From Plantago elongata (lineage: Eukaryota > Streptophyta > Magnoliopsida > Lamiales > Plantaginaceae), in assembly GCA_036897095.1 (NCBI GenBank), contig JAYMSP010001006.1:1-37664 (forward strand): a DNA stretch of 37,664 nucleotides, written 5' to 3'. Each line of letters opens with the position of its first letter. The first letter of the stretch is position 1. Made by a program: the position numbers and the translations under genes. Shown here one piece after another: positions 23,301 to 35,300 of this stretch. A model generated the notes under the pieces. It was not told the origin of the DNA. It saw only the letters and a program-made list of their open reading frames with translations, and ran no database searches.

Positions 23301-26300
23301 CGATGTAAGAAGTAGAAATAGTGAGGTAACTTTGAGAGTTCACTTCATCAATGTGTTGGCCCTGAATAAGAAAAAGACTTAACAATCAATTGTAGCAAAG
23401 AAAAAGAAATTAATTTTTCCAAAATGACACAGGAGAAAAACATTAAATCAAAGTAGAGATGCATACCCTTCTTTTTAGTGGATAACATGTAATATTTTGA
23501 GTATTGGGAGCTTGATGGAGCATCTTCACCGAAGAAACCTTTTTCAACATGCTTGCACCATGTCCAACAGAAAATGAACAGGCGCCCACAACCTCACCTA
23601 TTATTAATGACGGGTTAGATAACAGAGAAGAATACTTACCCTACAAAAATACATCTAATAATGCATAAAACACATGCAAATTGATCAAGCTAACCGATTT
23701 GCATTACAGAACTTTTAGTGGTGATAGACATTCTACTAAAAGAGAGCTCACGCACTACCACTCCCAAGGATTTGATCTCAAGACCTTATATAGTGTAACC
23801 ACTCTTCACTCAGGGTGAAGATGTTAAATACTACTTCCTCTGTCCATTCAATAGCTTCCAATTTCATTTTTCTTGAGTTTGCTATTGGCCCATTTCAATA
23901 AATATTAATCATAAATCATACCGGAAAAATTATTAAGAAAATTAAATTACGAAAGTGTAATCATCATATTTCAGAATATAATTTTATTAGATATGTTGTG
24001 GGTACGATATGTGATCAATATGCAGTCAAACAGAGCCTTAAATATGTCAAGAAAAACGAAATGAGAAACTTTTTCTTGGATGGAGAGAGTAGATTAGTTC
24101 TACCAAACACGGATTTGAGTAGAAAATGCATTTCTTGTATCACATCACATCACATCTGACAATCAAAGATAATGTGAACTTCAACGACAAAGAACTCCAT
24201 TTCTTTTTCAACAACTTACACTATATGTAAATATTCATAGTTCATAGAAAAAGATCAGCATTCACAAAAATCTGTAGTAAGCGCACCCTCACAAATTCAA
24301 CTGGATCAGCATAATTAAAGTGGTTCCATATATTTAAGAGTAAAAAGAAATGAACAACAATGATAGAAATTAATTAATCAACCAGCCAATGTGGCACTGT
24401 GATACCTTTTCCAGCCTTTGCAGCAAGATTTGTCACTTCCACCTCCAATTTAGCCATTCCCTTGAAACATCATAAACAGTCAAAAGCAAGTTTATTAAAT
24501 ACTAGAATATTAGACAAAAAACTTACCAGAGAGAGAAGCTTTGGCACTCCATACCTTTCGAGGAACCTCAAAAATGAAAAGTTCATTCCAGTCAGCTGTG
24601 CCTTCATCCAAATCATTGACGTTGGAAGTTAATGGTTCAACACATTTTGTCCTCGCACTTTGAGGAAAAACCCGCTGTGGATTAGCATCCTGATTCTCTA
24701 CAACTAAGCGTAAAGCACAGAAGAACTTATGACTGTTTCCATCATCAAAAAGAGGTAAACCCTGCACAGATAAGAAGTTTAAAAAACGAAAAAAAAAATC
24801 GATGGCAGAGTACTTGCTTAATATTGATAATAAAAGCAAACAGCAAAAGCCAAGAGTTGATTAATAATAACCTTTGCGTCAGCTATATGGACTCCAACAT
24901 AGCATCGAGGTTCCCTTGATTCGTCAGAAGCATTTAATCTATCCGAATACCGTGGAGGTGGAACCCACAAAGACATGCAATTGTCATGAGGTAACAAATC
25001 AACCGAATCAAGATTCTGCTCAGTTCTTTTTACATATATATTACAACCAAGTTTATTTTCCACTGTCAAAGTCTTAAAATCATCTTCATCCAATGCAAGA
25101 AGAGTAGAGTTCCCATCTGCATCTGGATCTGTAGCTTCCTGCGGACATAAACCGACAGTAAGCAAAGGAATTGTTGCATAACAGGTTAAATTAAAAACAA
25201 TAACTTGTTATACCTCAATTAATCTCATTGCTTTCTCTTCAAATTCCCTCTGTTTTCTCCAGGAACCCATAGTTTGTGCTAATGTATCAACATTTGCTGC
25301 GCTTATGTTTACATTCAGAATACTGGTTGCGGCAATTCGCATTCTTTTCCCTACTCCAATTGACTGGTTTGAATCGGTATCATATGTTTCAAGCCTTCCA
25401 AACAGAAGAACAATTATTTAGCACATTTAGATGGATATTATACTATTAAAGTATAAATGAATATAAAGAAAAATGACTGAATCTGAAATTCCTTACTTAA
25501 ATATTCCATCAAAGGGCTCAATTAGTGGTTCCCAGGCCTCCAAATGCATGTTAAAAGTTGATGCCGCAAAGGAAGAAACCAACACAGCGTTCATTGCCTC
25601 CAGTTGACCATGTGTTGCTAGCTTTATATTAGTGATTGTCGCATCAAAAAGTGGAGTCATCTGCAAAGAAAATAGTAAGCCAAGCAAAAAGAAATCAAGT
25701 TGCGGAAAATTGCTTTAAATGGTTCAAGTTGGGAAGGTTTAGGGAGTGCAGTGCTATAGTTAGGATTTAAACCATTCCACATAAGCTGTCCAGAATGGTC
25801 AGAGAGCAGCATCGTATTTTCATCTCAGCGGTTATGTTGTCCCGTGTCTTTGGCTTAACTGAATCGCCAATAGCAAATGCCAATCTGCTTGATGGCTTTT
25901 TCAGGTCTGAACAGGCAAGAAATGTGCAGGCCTGAGACAAGATAGTAGAAAGATAAAGACCAAAAGACTTGAAGAGAGTCAGACAGATATATGTTGGCCT
26001 TAGTCACAGAACTGTAAGAACAACTTAATGTATTGTGAAATCAAATTTGACCTAACCTGATTTTCAACTTTCCAAATACTCCAGCAATTAGATGACTTAG
26101 AGGTCGAAGCTCTTGAGACGGGCATTTCACCAATATTAGATTGGGTAACTAAATCCATTCTCGGGCAGCAGAAAGATCCCAAAGAGGGTGCTTCATCATT
26201 TCGTGTGACTACGCATCCCATAGATGCATAACCAGGGGGCGCAATGGGGTACCAAAAGAAAGCTTCCTCCGCACCTTTCTTTCCAATCTGAGCATCTTTT

Positions 26301-29300
26301 CTAAATTGGACGGGTGCTGCAGAAACTTCAGGGTCATCTACCTTGAAAATGATACCCAATGGAGGAGGTTCCAAACTGGGGAAAAGTAATAGATAACACT
26401 ATGTCAGATCAGCACAGCAATACTACATCCGTCCAATTAGATGTATCACTTGAATTTCCAGTAGTAAGGAACCATTCCACAACATACTATTTACGACATA
26501 TTGACAACGAAGTGCAGCTCAGCTGGTAAGCCGCTTCCCCTCCAACCAATAGGTCGGGGGTTCGAGTCACCTTTAGCCATTTCAAAAAAAACTATTTACG
26601 GCATATTCTTTCCCTGAAAACACACACATTTACATTCACCATACTTGATCAACTTTTTACTCATTTTTTATTTAAACCCCACTTACAGTCATAATTCATT
26701 CTTTATACATCACCCTGCTCAAAATACAGTACATTCCTGTATTATACTAGCTTCTTAATACAAGTAAAAAAACTATGTGGTACCTTTGTTCTGGGGTGGA
26801 GAGAGTATAAATTACACAAGCAACATAATGAAAGAAAATCTAACCCTTCAGTTATGCAGTCACCCAGAATGGAATACCCAGGGCGAGGTATTGGTCTCCA
26901 TACAGAAAATGGTCTGCGAAGATCACCACCTCTGTCCCACCAGATTCTCTTGAAGTTTGGCGTTGATACATAGAATGTGGTAGTTTTAGATACTGATCTT
27001 AAGACATCCCAACCAGATGAAGTAGCAGTGTGGCCACTAGTCTGATTGCATTCCCTTTTATTTTCACTGTTCATATCCCCTAGAGATTCATCTGATGAAT
27101 ATTTAAGCTGGCAGGAGTTCCATAATAGAAGATGATTCAGGTCAAAGCAAACGTCTTTTAGTGGGTAGCCAGAAGACGGATGGGCATAGAAGGACCCTGA
27201 GCAATTGTCCAGTCGCCAAATGCTAAATCCAGATTCAAATGAATGATTAGCTAAAACATTGAGCATACACTCTGAATATGCTGTTGAAGTGACCAAATCA
27301 GACCGAATGCAGTGAACAGTGTGATTTGGAGGTGGTTGCCTTCCAATATTGGCAACGCACCCTATTGCCAAGTACCCAGGAGGTGCGACGGGTAACCAAA
27401 GAGAGCAATCATCATCAGTATCTGACTGGATGTCCTCCGTCTTGTATCCTTGAATATCAGAAAAGGAACCAATGAACTTAAACCCTAGAGGTTTCCGAAC
27501 ACGGCCATATGTGTTGCTCACAGCCAGGACTGATTGAGAAGGGGGACTTGGCCTGAGTATTAATAAAAATGAAATCGATCAAAGTGTGCATCAAACTATC
27601 AATATTACCAAGGCCACAAAGCACAAAGGATCAAAAAGCAAAGAAGGCATGAAAAAACATACTCTGATATCTTATGATTTAAACAATACTAAGTAGATGC
27701 TAGACATATATCATCTGCCCAAATCATCAAAAAGATGAGGTATCGTATAAAATTTCCCTTACTGTAAAACATATAAGCCATACTTATCCATACATACCTT
27801 GAGGTTACACAATCACCTAGGATAACATAGTTTGATGGAGCGCGAGGTCTCCAAAATGTCAAGTTGCTGAGACGCTTATTTTCTGAGAACAAACGAGTAT
27901 AAGAAGTTACAAAAGCTCAGTCACATTTAAAAAAGAAGCAGCAAATCATGACAAACCTTTTGGAGACACCCATATTTGATCAAAATTTGAACAAGGGGAT
28001 AGGGGGTCAGCATTTCCAAACTGCAAGGCTGTAAAAGCCTGGCTTTGCAGATTGAGTATAAGGGATATAACACTCAAGGAAAGATGAGCATATATATCTG
28101 TAGACATTACTGATATGTTCGTTTTATCTTTAACCGAAGTATATCCCCACGACATATCCACTGGATCAAGAACAACAAGACCAGAACCAGCCTCCACAGT
28201 AAGATCTTTGAGAAGGCCTTTTATCCATTTATCATCTTCTTTCGATGCATACCTAATGAGAATGCAAGAATCGCAACAGATTAACAAAATAAAAACCATA
28301 TCTGCTATTAGACACTCAGCAAGCTGCAAGGAACTCAGAACTAAATCATGAAAGTACCAACTCGTCGACGTGATTATCTTATTGTAAAATCAGAAGTTAT
28401 CCAAAGGCTAATTTGTAAGACAAAAATTTATAGCTTAAGTCATAGCATAATCTCAAAAATTGCTAGTATAGAGATTCCACCTAGTCAAAAATCTCCCTGT
28501 ACAGCGAAAATTAACAAAGAAACACTACACAGAGAAGGATCAACTTACATGAAGCTAAAATCTGTTTTGGCACGAAGAAGCTTTTCACCATGTGTAGTAT
28601 CATCCAGGAATGACTTGGTGCTGTCATAGAAGGTGAACTCGGGAGAAACAACCTAATTAGAGTGAAAATAACCCAGTTAGACTAATAATCAATAAAACCT
28701 TACAAAGTTGAAAACCATCCTTCCACTTAGTCGTTTAGACATTTTCAACTGCAAATATGCACGTACTTCTTCCTACGATTTTATTTAGTGATAAGATTTG
28801 TGTTTTTAAAGTTGAGCAAAATCTTATTAATGAGCAGCTGATAAGATAGGCGTGTATTTACAGCCTCTTACTGAACCATGTAAACAAGTCAAAATCAATT
28901 CCCTGAAATTGTAAATTGATCAAAATAATATAAATCTCAAGACTCAAGATTATTGCATCCCTGAAGTAATTTTGCTACATATCGTTACACTTCAATAGAG
29001 GGTAGGTGTAAATTTACACAGATCAACTGCCCACAACTGGATATGTCGCGCTTCTTGACAATTATTAGGATCAAGTACAATTCAGATTGAAAAGAATAAT
29101 ACACCATAGGTTTGGATTATAATTTTCTCTTTTCAATCCATGGATGAAATTTTGATGATTTCAACATCATTTAATCCTACAAAGACCCACTTGAAGTTTA
29201 TAGGTCCACTTCGACCACAAACTACTCCTGAATTAGTAATTACACCGATATATTTATTATTTAATAAAAACACTAAATGTTCAATAAAAATTATCAAATG

Positions 29301-32300
29301 ATAAGCAAATAAAGAGCCCAAATATTCAATTACTCAGAGCCATATAAAGACTAAAATAATCACCTGAGCTTCAAAACTGAAACTCGGTATTTTACTTGAC
29401 TGAGATTGAACTGTGTCCGCGGCACTAGTGTATGACAAATCAACCAAGTCAGTAGATTGTTCATCACTTCCAGTCCCACAATTATTATCCAGGATTGAAA
29501 TCTCAACACCATCTTCAGGAGAAACTGAGTAGCAGCTATCATTGCTCAAATACGTATATTTCCTTAGAAGCAAGCCATTCTGAAGAACCAGCACACAGAA
29601 GTTACTTTGTTTACAAGAACAAGAAGAATTCAATTACCATTTCACTATTTTCATTATGAAAAGTGAAAGACTTTGATATAACTAATTGTGTACAGTGGTC
29701 CTGTCACGAAACTAGATATGCTAAAAGAAGCGGTCATAGAGGATATAAGATCTGAGAACAAAAGTACACAATTTCAGGAAATTAATGTAATGACATGATA
29801 TCATTGTGTAAAGATCCAGTTCACTGAACAACAAATGGAGTATTTATTATGGAAGAATGCATGCAGCACATTAGAATCCCCATAGTCCGTCCATCGCACA
29901 AGGATGTCCAGTATACCGTTAGTTTTATTCGACCTTGGCCCTAGATTATGGCATGCACAAGACTAATCGTAATGGCTTGTCTTTATTGTCTTTAATTACA
30001 ATTGCCTCAATATATAGAATACTTTTGGAATTGATGAGAAGCATAAAAGAAAGCATGTCTAGTTCTAAAGAAAGCTATCCATCCATTTTTATCCACAGGG
30101 TGATCTGACTGAGGTGAAGCAAACAACAGCAGCAGAAATGATCTCAAGAAAATAACAAGAAGATAATGGAAGAAACAGAGAAGGTGCATGATATGATATT
30201 ACCTCAATCTTCACATTTACAAACTTCAACTTTTTACCCCTCCCAACAATAATAATGGGTCGAATAACTGAAGCATTTAATTCTTTATCATCGGTGAGAC
30301 AAATTGTATGATCACAACCATCATATATATATTCATCAACCCCAGGGACATCTGCCACTAATTGTCGGCTTGGAGATAACCTGACCATTTCTTCACTCTG
30401 TTTATGTATAGAAGAAGAAAGAACGATGCTCTGGTTCCTGGAAATAGGATCATTACTGGGATCCATCATTTCCTCCCTGCCTGTTATGGTCCCCAAGGCT
30501 GGCACAAAAAACTCACAGACTGTCAAAAGAAACTCTGGCACAACAAGTATACGAGGCTGCTGCACGCGAACTACAAACGACTGAGATGAGAGTCGCCATC
30601 TTCCATCCATTAAAAACATTGTTGAATTTGGTAAATCAGCACCGCGATCAGGAGACGTGTGCTTCGGGATGTCAGTGCACGAGCCAAGCATCAGCCTCAT
30701 CTCAGGCTTTGTATTAGGGCGGATATCCAGAATTGAAAACTTAGGAAGAGTAATATACAGATCAAATTCTGATAACGATGTCATCCGATACGATACCCAA
30801 AGCCCTTCAAGCTACAAAACAAGAAAATGATTTTGAGAGGATTAGATAATAGTTAGAAAGTACAGACATTATCACTAGAATTAGCAGAGAAACTCACAAT
30901 GACATGCGCCAAAGGCGCTTCTTCATCAGTCCCATGGCACAGCTCCAGCAACGCATAGTCTACTTTAACAGTCATTATGGTAACAGTTCGAGACAAAAGC
31001 ACCTGGCTATTCATGTTCACTTTATCTGCCAGCAACCTTATAGTATCTTTTGCAGCAGATTTGCTGCTGCGGAAACTGGGGGGCAGATTTGGTTGCTCAC
31101 ACAAGTTCATGTAGAAACAATTCAGAATAATATTATACTCCTTATCTGACATGACAGCGTGCAACGAACCCACCTGTCCATTATAGTCCGCATAATTAAT
31201 AAATATACTTAAGAAATACTCAGGCAAGAAACGAAACACTCCCTCCCTCCCTGTCATTGTCCCAGACTCAACTTCTTCATCAGTTTTAAGGATTGAGCGC
31301 ATAAATAATTAGAATATTCTTAAAAATGTGAGGTTGAATAAATATAAGTACGAGAGAGAGTGATTAAAGTATGAGGAATAAAACTTCATGTAAGGTATGA
31401 GAAGTTCAGATTGGGACAAAGAAAAAAGCAAAGTGAGAAGTTGATTAGGACAGAGGGAGTATATGATATATCACATGTCATTCTTCCAGTCATTCCTTTC
31501 TATTTATTTTGAAACAAATTTTCTTCGTAAATATCTCGAGCACCCTAGTGTACTCTGCCTTCTCTGTTCTTTCAACAAATGTTTTGCAACAAAATGATTT
31601 CTTGATATCTCAAATGTAGAGGAGGATTTTATTCAACATCAGATGCTTAGATACATGCTCTCATACATTTGTTTCTCAGAAATGGTCTATGGCCGTTTAT
31701 AATTATTTAAACTGTAGAACATATATCCATAATAGCCTGCCCCAATGTATTTGCACAGTTTCACGCATCAAATGTACTCAGTTCAATACATATTACCCAC
31801 CAGGTTACATTGAGATATAGGGACAGATTTATAACTAATATCCAGGAATATGGCATATGACAACACAAAACTGCAGTTGAGTTGTACAAAGGAGAACTGG
31901 ACATCATTACGTTTACAAAACTTTGGTAACAAAACACGTTGTCTTTAAGAGGGCAGATAAGACTGAAAAAACTAAACTCCAGATGCATAGAGGTTTTTGG
32001 CAATACATAGCTGAATCTTGAACAAGCAACAGAAAAAAGGTCCACCAAACTTCTGGGTGTTGCAATAACATTTTTACGCAAGTAAATGATTGGCTGTCTT
32101 TATTTGAGTCAATTTAAGAACTGATAATAATGTCAACAAAATGGCTAAAGGCGATCATTATAGGAACATATTTTGGTCAAAAGGCCTGGAAACTAAATGG
32201 ACCAAGACCAACATAAGAACACTAACCCCTATGCAGTTTCCATTTCCTTTTTTTTGCGTCCCATTAATAAATACTCATTCCAATAATGGCAAAATATGAA

Positions 32301-35300
32301 TTCCAGATACCTAATTAATAAGCCTCCCAAATACATTTGTTTCCAAACACCACTCATCAGACTACTTTATCCTCTCTCTAATACTCTATCCACTTTTAAT
32401 TCATTTATGATTTATCACTAGAAGGGAGTAACTAGACAGCCAACATAAGAACACTGAGGACTACTCCCCCTGCCCCGTGATTAAATACATCCTTTCCTTT
32501 TTTGGACGTCTTATTAATTAATACTCAATTCCAATCATGGCAAAATTAGAATCCCAGATACCTAATTAATAACCCTACCATATACATTTATTTACAAACA
32601 CAGCACTCCTCAGACTACTTTATTGTCTCTCTCATACTTTCACAACTTTTTATTCATTTCTCACTCATACTTCAATACCCACTAATTTATTTGTTTTGTC
32701 ATTCTTTATTCATATACCTTATTCCTTAATATATACCAACAAAGTTATGGGTATTTAATAGCGGAATGGATGGATCATGAAGCAGATCAACTTTTTGTAA
32801 GAACCAAAAGAAAAAGTTGCACCAAGGGAGATGGATGATGGCCATAAATTATAATGAAAAAGTAACTACAAAAAAAATATTACCTCAACTTCCAAAAAAA
32901 AAGTTGGGACTTTGCGGAACACATCTCTTAAACTGCGCCTGACATAAACATGAAGTTCTCTCCCTTCACGTATCATTGGTTTGCCAATGGAGCCATTGAT
33001 TCCAACAACCATATTGAACCCAAGAATCTGATTTGTATCAAATTAGTTAATAGGTTGGACTTGTTTTAAGAATTATTCAAACATTATATCGAAGTTACAA
33101 CCTCTGCATCGAGGACATCAAGATGGACAGCGGAAGGATCTTTCTCGGAACCACCATGCCAACTGAATGCATTTGTAATGCGCAGATGACCGAGATCAAG
33201 TTGCATGAAACTGTAAAACATATATCCATAAGAATGATGACGATGATGTGCAGATGAACAAATACCGAGGTATCGGATATAAAGATTAAGATTTTCTTTT
33301 CTCAAAAAAGGGACAAAAGTGATAGTAAAACTAGATGCAAAATACAGAACATTGCATCTCATAGTTTATTCCATTAATTAAAATGTAAAAATGTAAGACC
33401 ACATGGCAATAAATCAAGCAAACAGATGATGGAGAGTCAGAAAGCTAAAAAGAATGGGAAAAGACTAACTCTTTGCTCAGAGAATTTTGGGGGACAACAA
33501 TAATTGGGGTTTCCAACGAAAGGTCCAACTTTATAGCCGATGCTCCATCAACCTCATATTTCTGAATCAGCCATTCTATACCTCCAACTTTATCTACAAG
33601 CTTTATAGCTTCTTCAGTATGTGGAGTAGCAAGCTCCATGAAGTACGCAGTTATCTGCACATGCAAGTAATAATAAGGTCAACACGGAGACCAACATACA
33701 TTTGCAATAAAATGGTCATATTTTATGCATGAAAAGTTGTTAGTGTACCCAGGGTGCGGCATGTGCATCCACCATGATGTTTGTCTTGAGGAGAAGATTC
33801 AGATACTATCCTCATATACGTAATTGTTTATACGGCATAATGAGCAGTTAAAAAATAATCTACTTGATTCTCCACAATGGGTCAAATTCATATGAATTCA
33901 CGTGACAATTCTACTAATGGATGGCTCAGCACGTACATATAACAAGTTAAGTTGTGATTTATAATATTGACTCGAAAAATGCAACAGCAAAACATTTGGA
34001 TCTATGAACAAATTAAACAAAGAAGAAATATATACTCTCCTCCCACACGCAGTAGTCCACTTTTACCATTTTATGCGTCCCATTAGAGCTGACCACTTCC
34101 ATTTCTTTGAAATTTGAGGAAAATATATATAATTTTATATCTCCACTACTTCCAATAAAGTCAAAAAGTAACTTAAACAATCAAACCAACTACTAATAAA
34201 GTTATAAGTAAACCCCGCATGTACTATATAGTGCTTACTCTACTTATTTTGTGTGTCAAAAAGCAAAGCGGACAACTGGTGTGGGACCGAGGGATCTGAG
34301 TGTGTCTGTATGTATGAGTTTAACCAATACCTTATATAGATGACGTCGTCACCTGCTTTTTTCAAAACTGGACAATATAGATTGCATGATGAGATTTAGA
34401 TGAACTTGAAAGCAAGATGATTTATATGTTATTATATGTATCATCTGCATTTGAAAGGTAAATTCACCTTCAAAAACTATATTGGTCGCCCAATGAGTTT
34501 GGAAGAAATTCTATATTTCTATGTGAAACAAGTGTAAGTAGAATGAAAAACAACATAAAACTGAATAAACTCTTGCTACTGAGGAACTTATTAGGGTCAA
34601 AACCTACCTCCTGGACGAATCTGTAAAGAAAGACAATACGGACAGCAGATAGCCGGCCACTCAAACTGTAGTCATATCCTTCATAATCATCGTCTTCAAT
34701 GCAGTAAGAACTGAACTTGAACTGGGAAAGAGGAATATAAATTAATATACAAATTCATTTGAAAGAACAATACTAGAACAAATAGATGCAAAATTTATGT
34801 TCCAGTTCTAGTACCTGTATGAAGGAATCATCTTCTTGGTTACGCAAGTCACAGAGCCAACCCCAACAGTTGTCAGATCCGAGGGATAGATCACATAGCC
34901 GGAAGTTTCCCAGAGTGCCCTCTATAGATGTTGAACTTGGATGAACCTTAACAAACAAACAATTAGGTGATGTTCAGGTCTTCACTAAGCAAACGATATA
35001 AAGAGGCCAAATAAATTATTTAAAATATACTTGATACACTGGCATAATAATAGTATCAGAGAGTGAATCAAGTATATAAAATTAAATACATACAAATAAA
35101 TAAAGCTGTCAGAAGTACCTTAATATCCAACACAAAACTTTCTTGCACGAACATTGCAAGTCGACCCCCATCCTCCTTATTAAGATACATGGAAACACTA
35201 TCAACATTCATGTTCAAATAGAAAACGACCCGGCCTTTACCATACCCTAGCAGTCCTTTCACACATGCCTGTCCATGTTCTGTCTGATCCTTCTTCAGGG

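Larger units (their letters stand above)
18876..23361 (-). other. VAB / SHR-BD adaptor-binding region of VPS13
   Basis: Exons from 23361 down to 18876 encode the beta-rich region once called DUF1162 or SHR-BD. Visible text includes FWVALSSGGPWDGFRSLLPL, LLPGHSTVLPWRSM, SSPLKIENRLPCSAEFKIWE, VSSRGTVHIHSADIRNPIYI, IRFFVPYWISNDS, SCEGLMFVNLRS-like text (GCEGLMFVNLRSEAGN) and DSWRLLLPNAAVSFSWED. Repeats of the pattern pleasing-to-bind P-x-W and NRS/NRL are typical for the domain. In yeast and animals it binds adaptor proteins that target VPS13 to particular membranes; in plants the same role is inferred. Confidence 0.75.
23467..24950 (-). other. C2-like segment of VPS13
   Basis: Exons 25138-24872 (end), 24761-24555, 24460-24406 and 23597-23467 encode CYVGVHIADAKGLPLFDDG, then CALRLVVENQDA, then TADWNELFIFEVP, then MAKLEVEVTNLAAKAGKGEV and GACSFSVGHG. 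The order of strand, GL loop, W-N-E-x-F-x-F and L-x-V-x-V is that of a C2 domain, usually a membrane or calcium-lipid binder. Of the usual calcium aspartates only a few are present (FDDG), so calcium binding is uncertain. Confidence 0.65.
26057..27957 (-). other. VPS62/DUF946-like region of VPS13 with four W-P-Y-G-C motifs
   Basis: Exons 27882-27798, 27552-26845 and 26375-26057 carry four variants of one motif: FWRPRAPSNYVILGDC, LWLPVAPPGYLAIGC, VWRPIPRPGYSILGDC and FWYPIAPPGYASMGC, at about visible residues 985, 1048, 1225 and 1278. The first and third end G-D-C, the second and fourth G-C, so they alternate as two pairs. Two are followed by a segment with C-x-R-x-D-L-V-T (CIRSDLVTS and CPRMDLVTQ). 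This is the hallmark of the VPS62 (DUF946) domain embedded in plant VPS13M proteins. Its biochemical role is not known to me. Confidence 0.8.
31174..32883 (-). other. Largest complete VPS13 intron (1,710 bases), repeat-filled
   Basis: The intron carries the MITE at 31239-31459 and the 232-base tandem repeat at 32208-32671. The part 31460-32207 is AT-rich and without coding signal; a minus open frame at 32081-31761 has no recognisable domain. Confidence 0.65.

Noticed and set aside
26503..26590. Functional tRNA gene
   Set aside because: A and B boxes are present, but I could not pair a full acceptor stem or anticodon arm; the A-tail and target duplication point to a SINE.
26423..26805. Bacterial-type or phage elements, CRISPR-like spacing
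   Set aside because: No regularly spaced repeats were seen anywhere in the window; all repeats fit plant transposons or simple tandem repeats.
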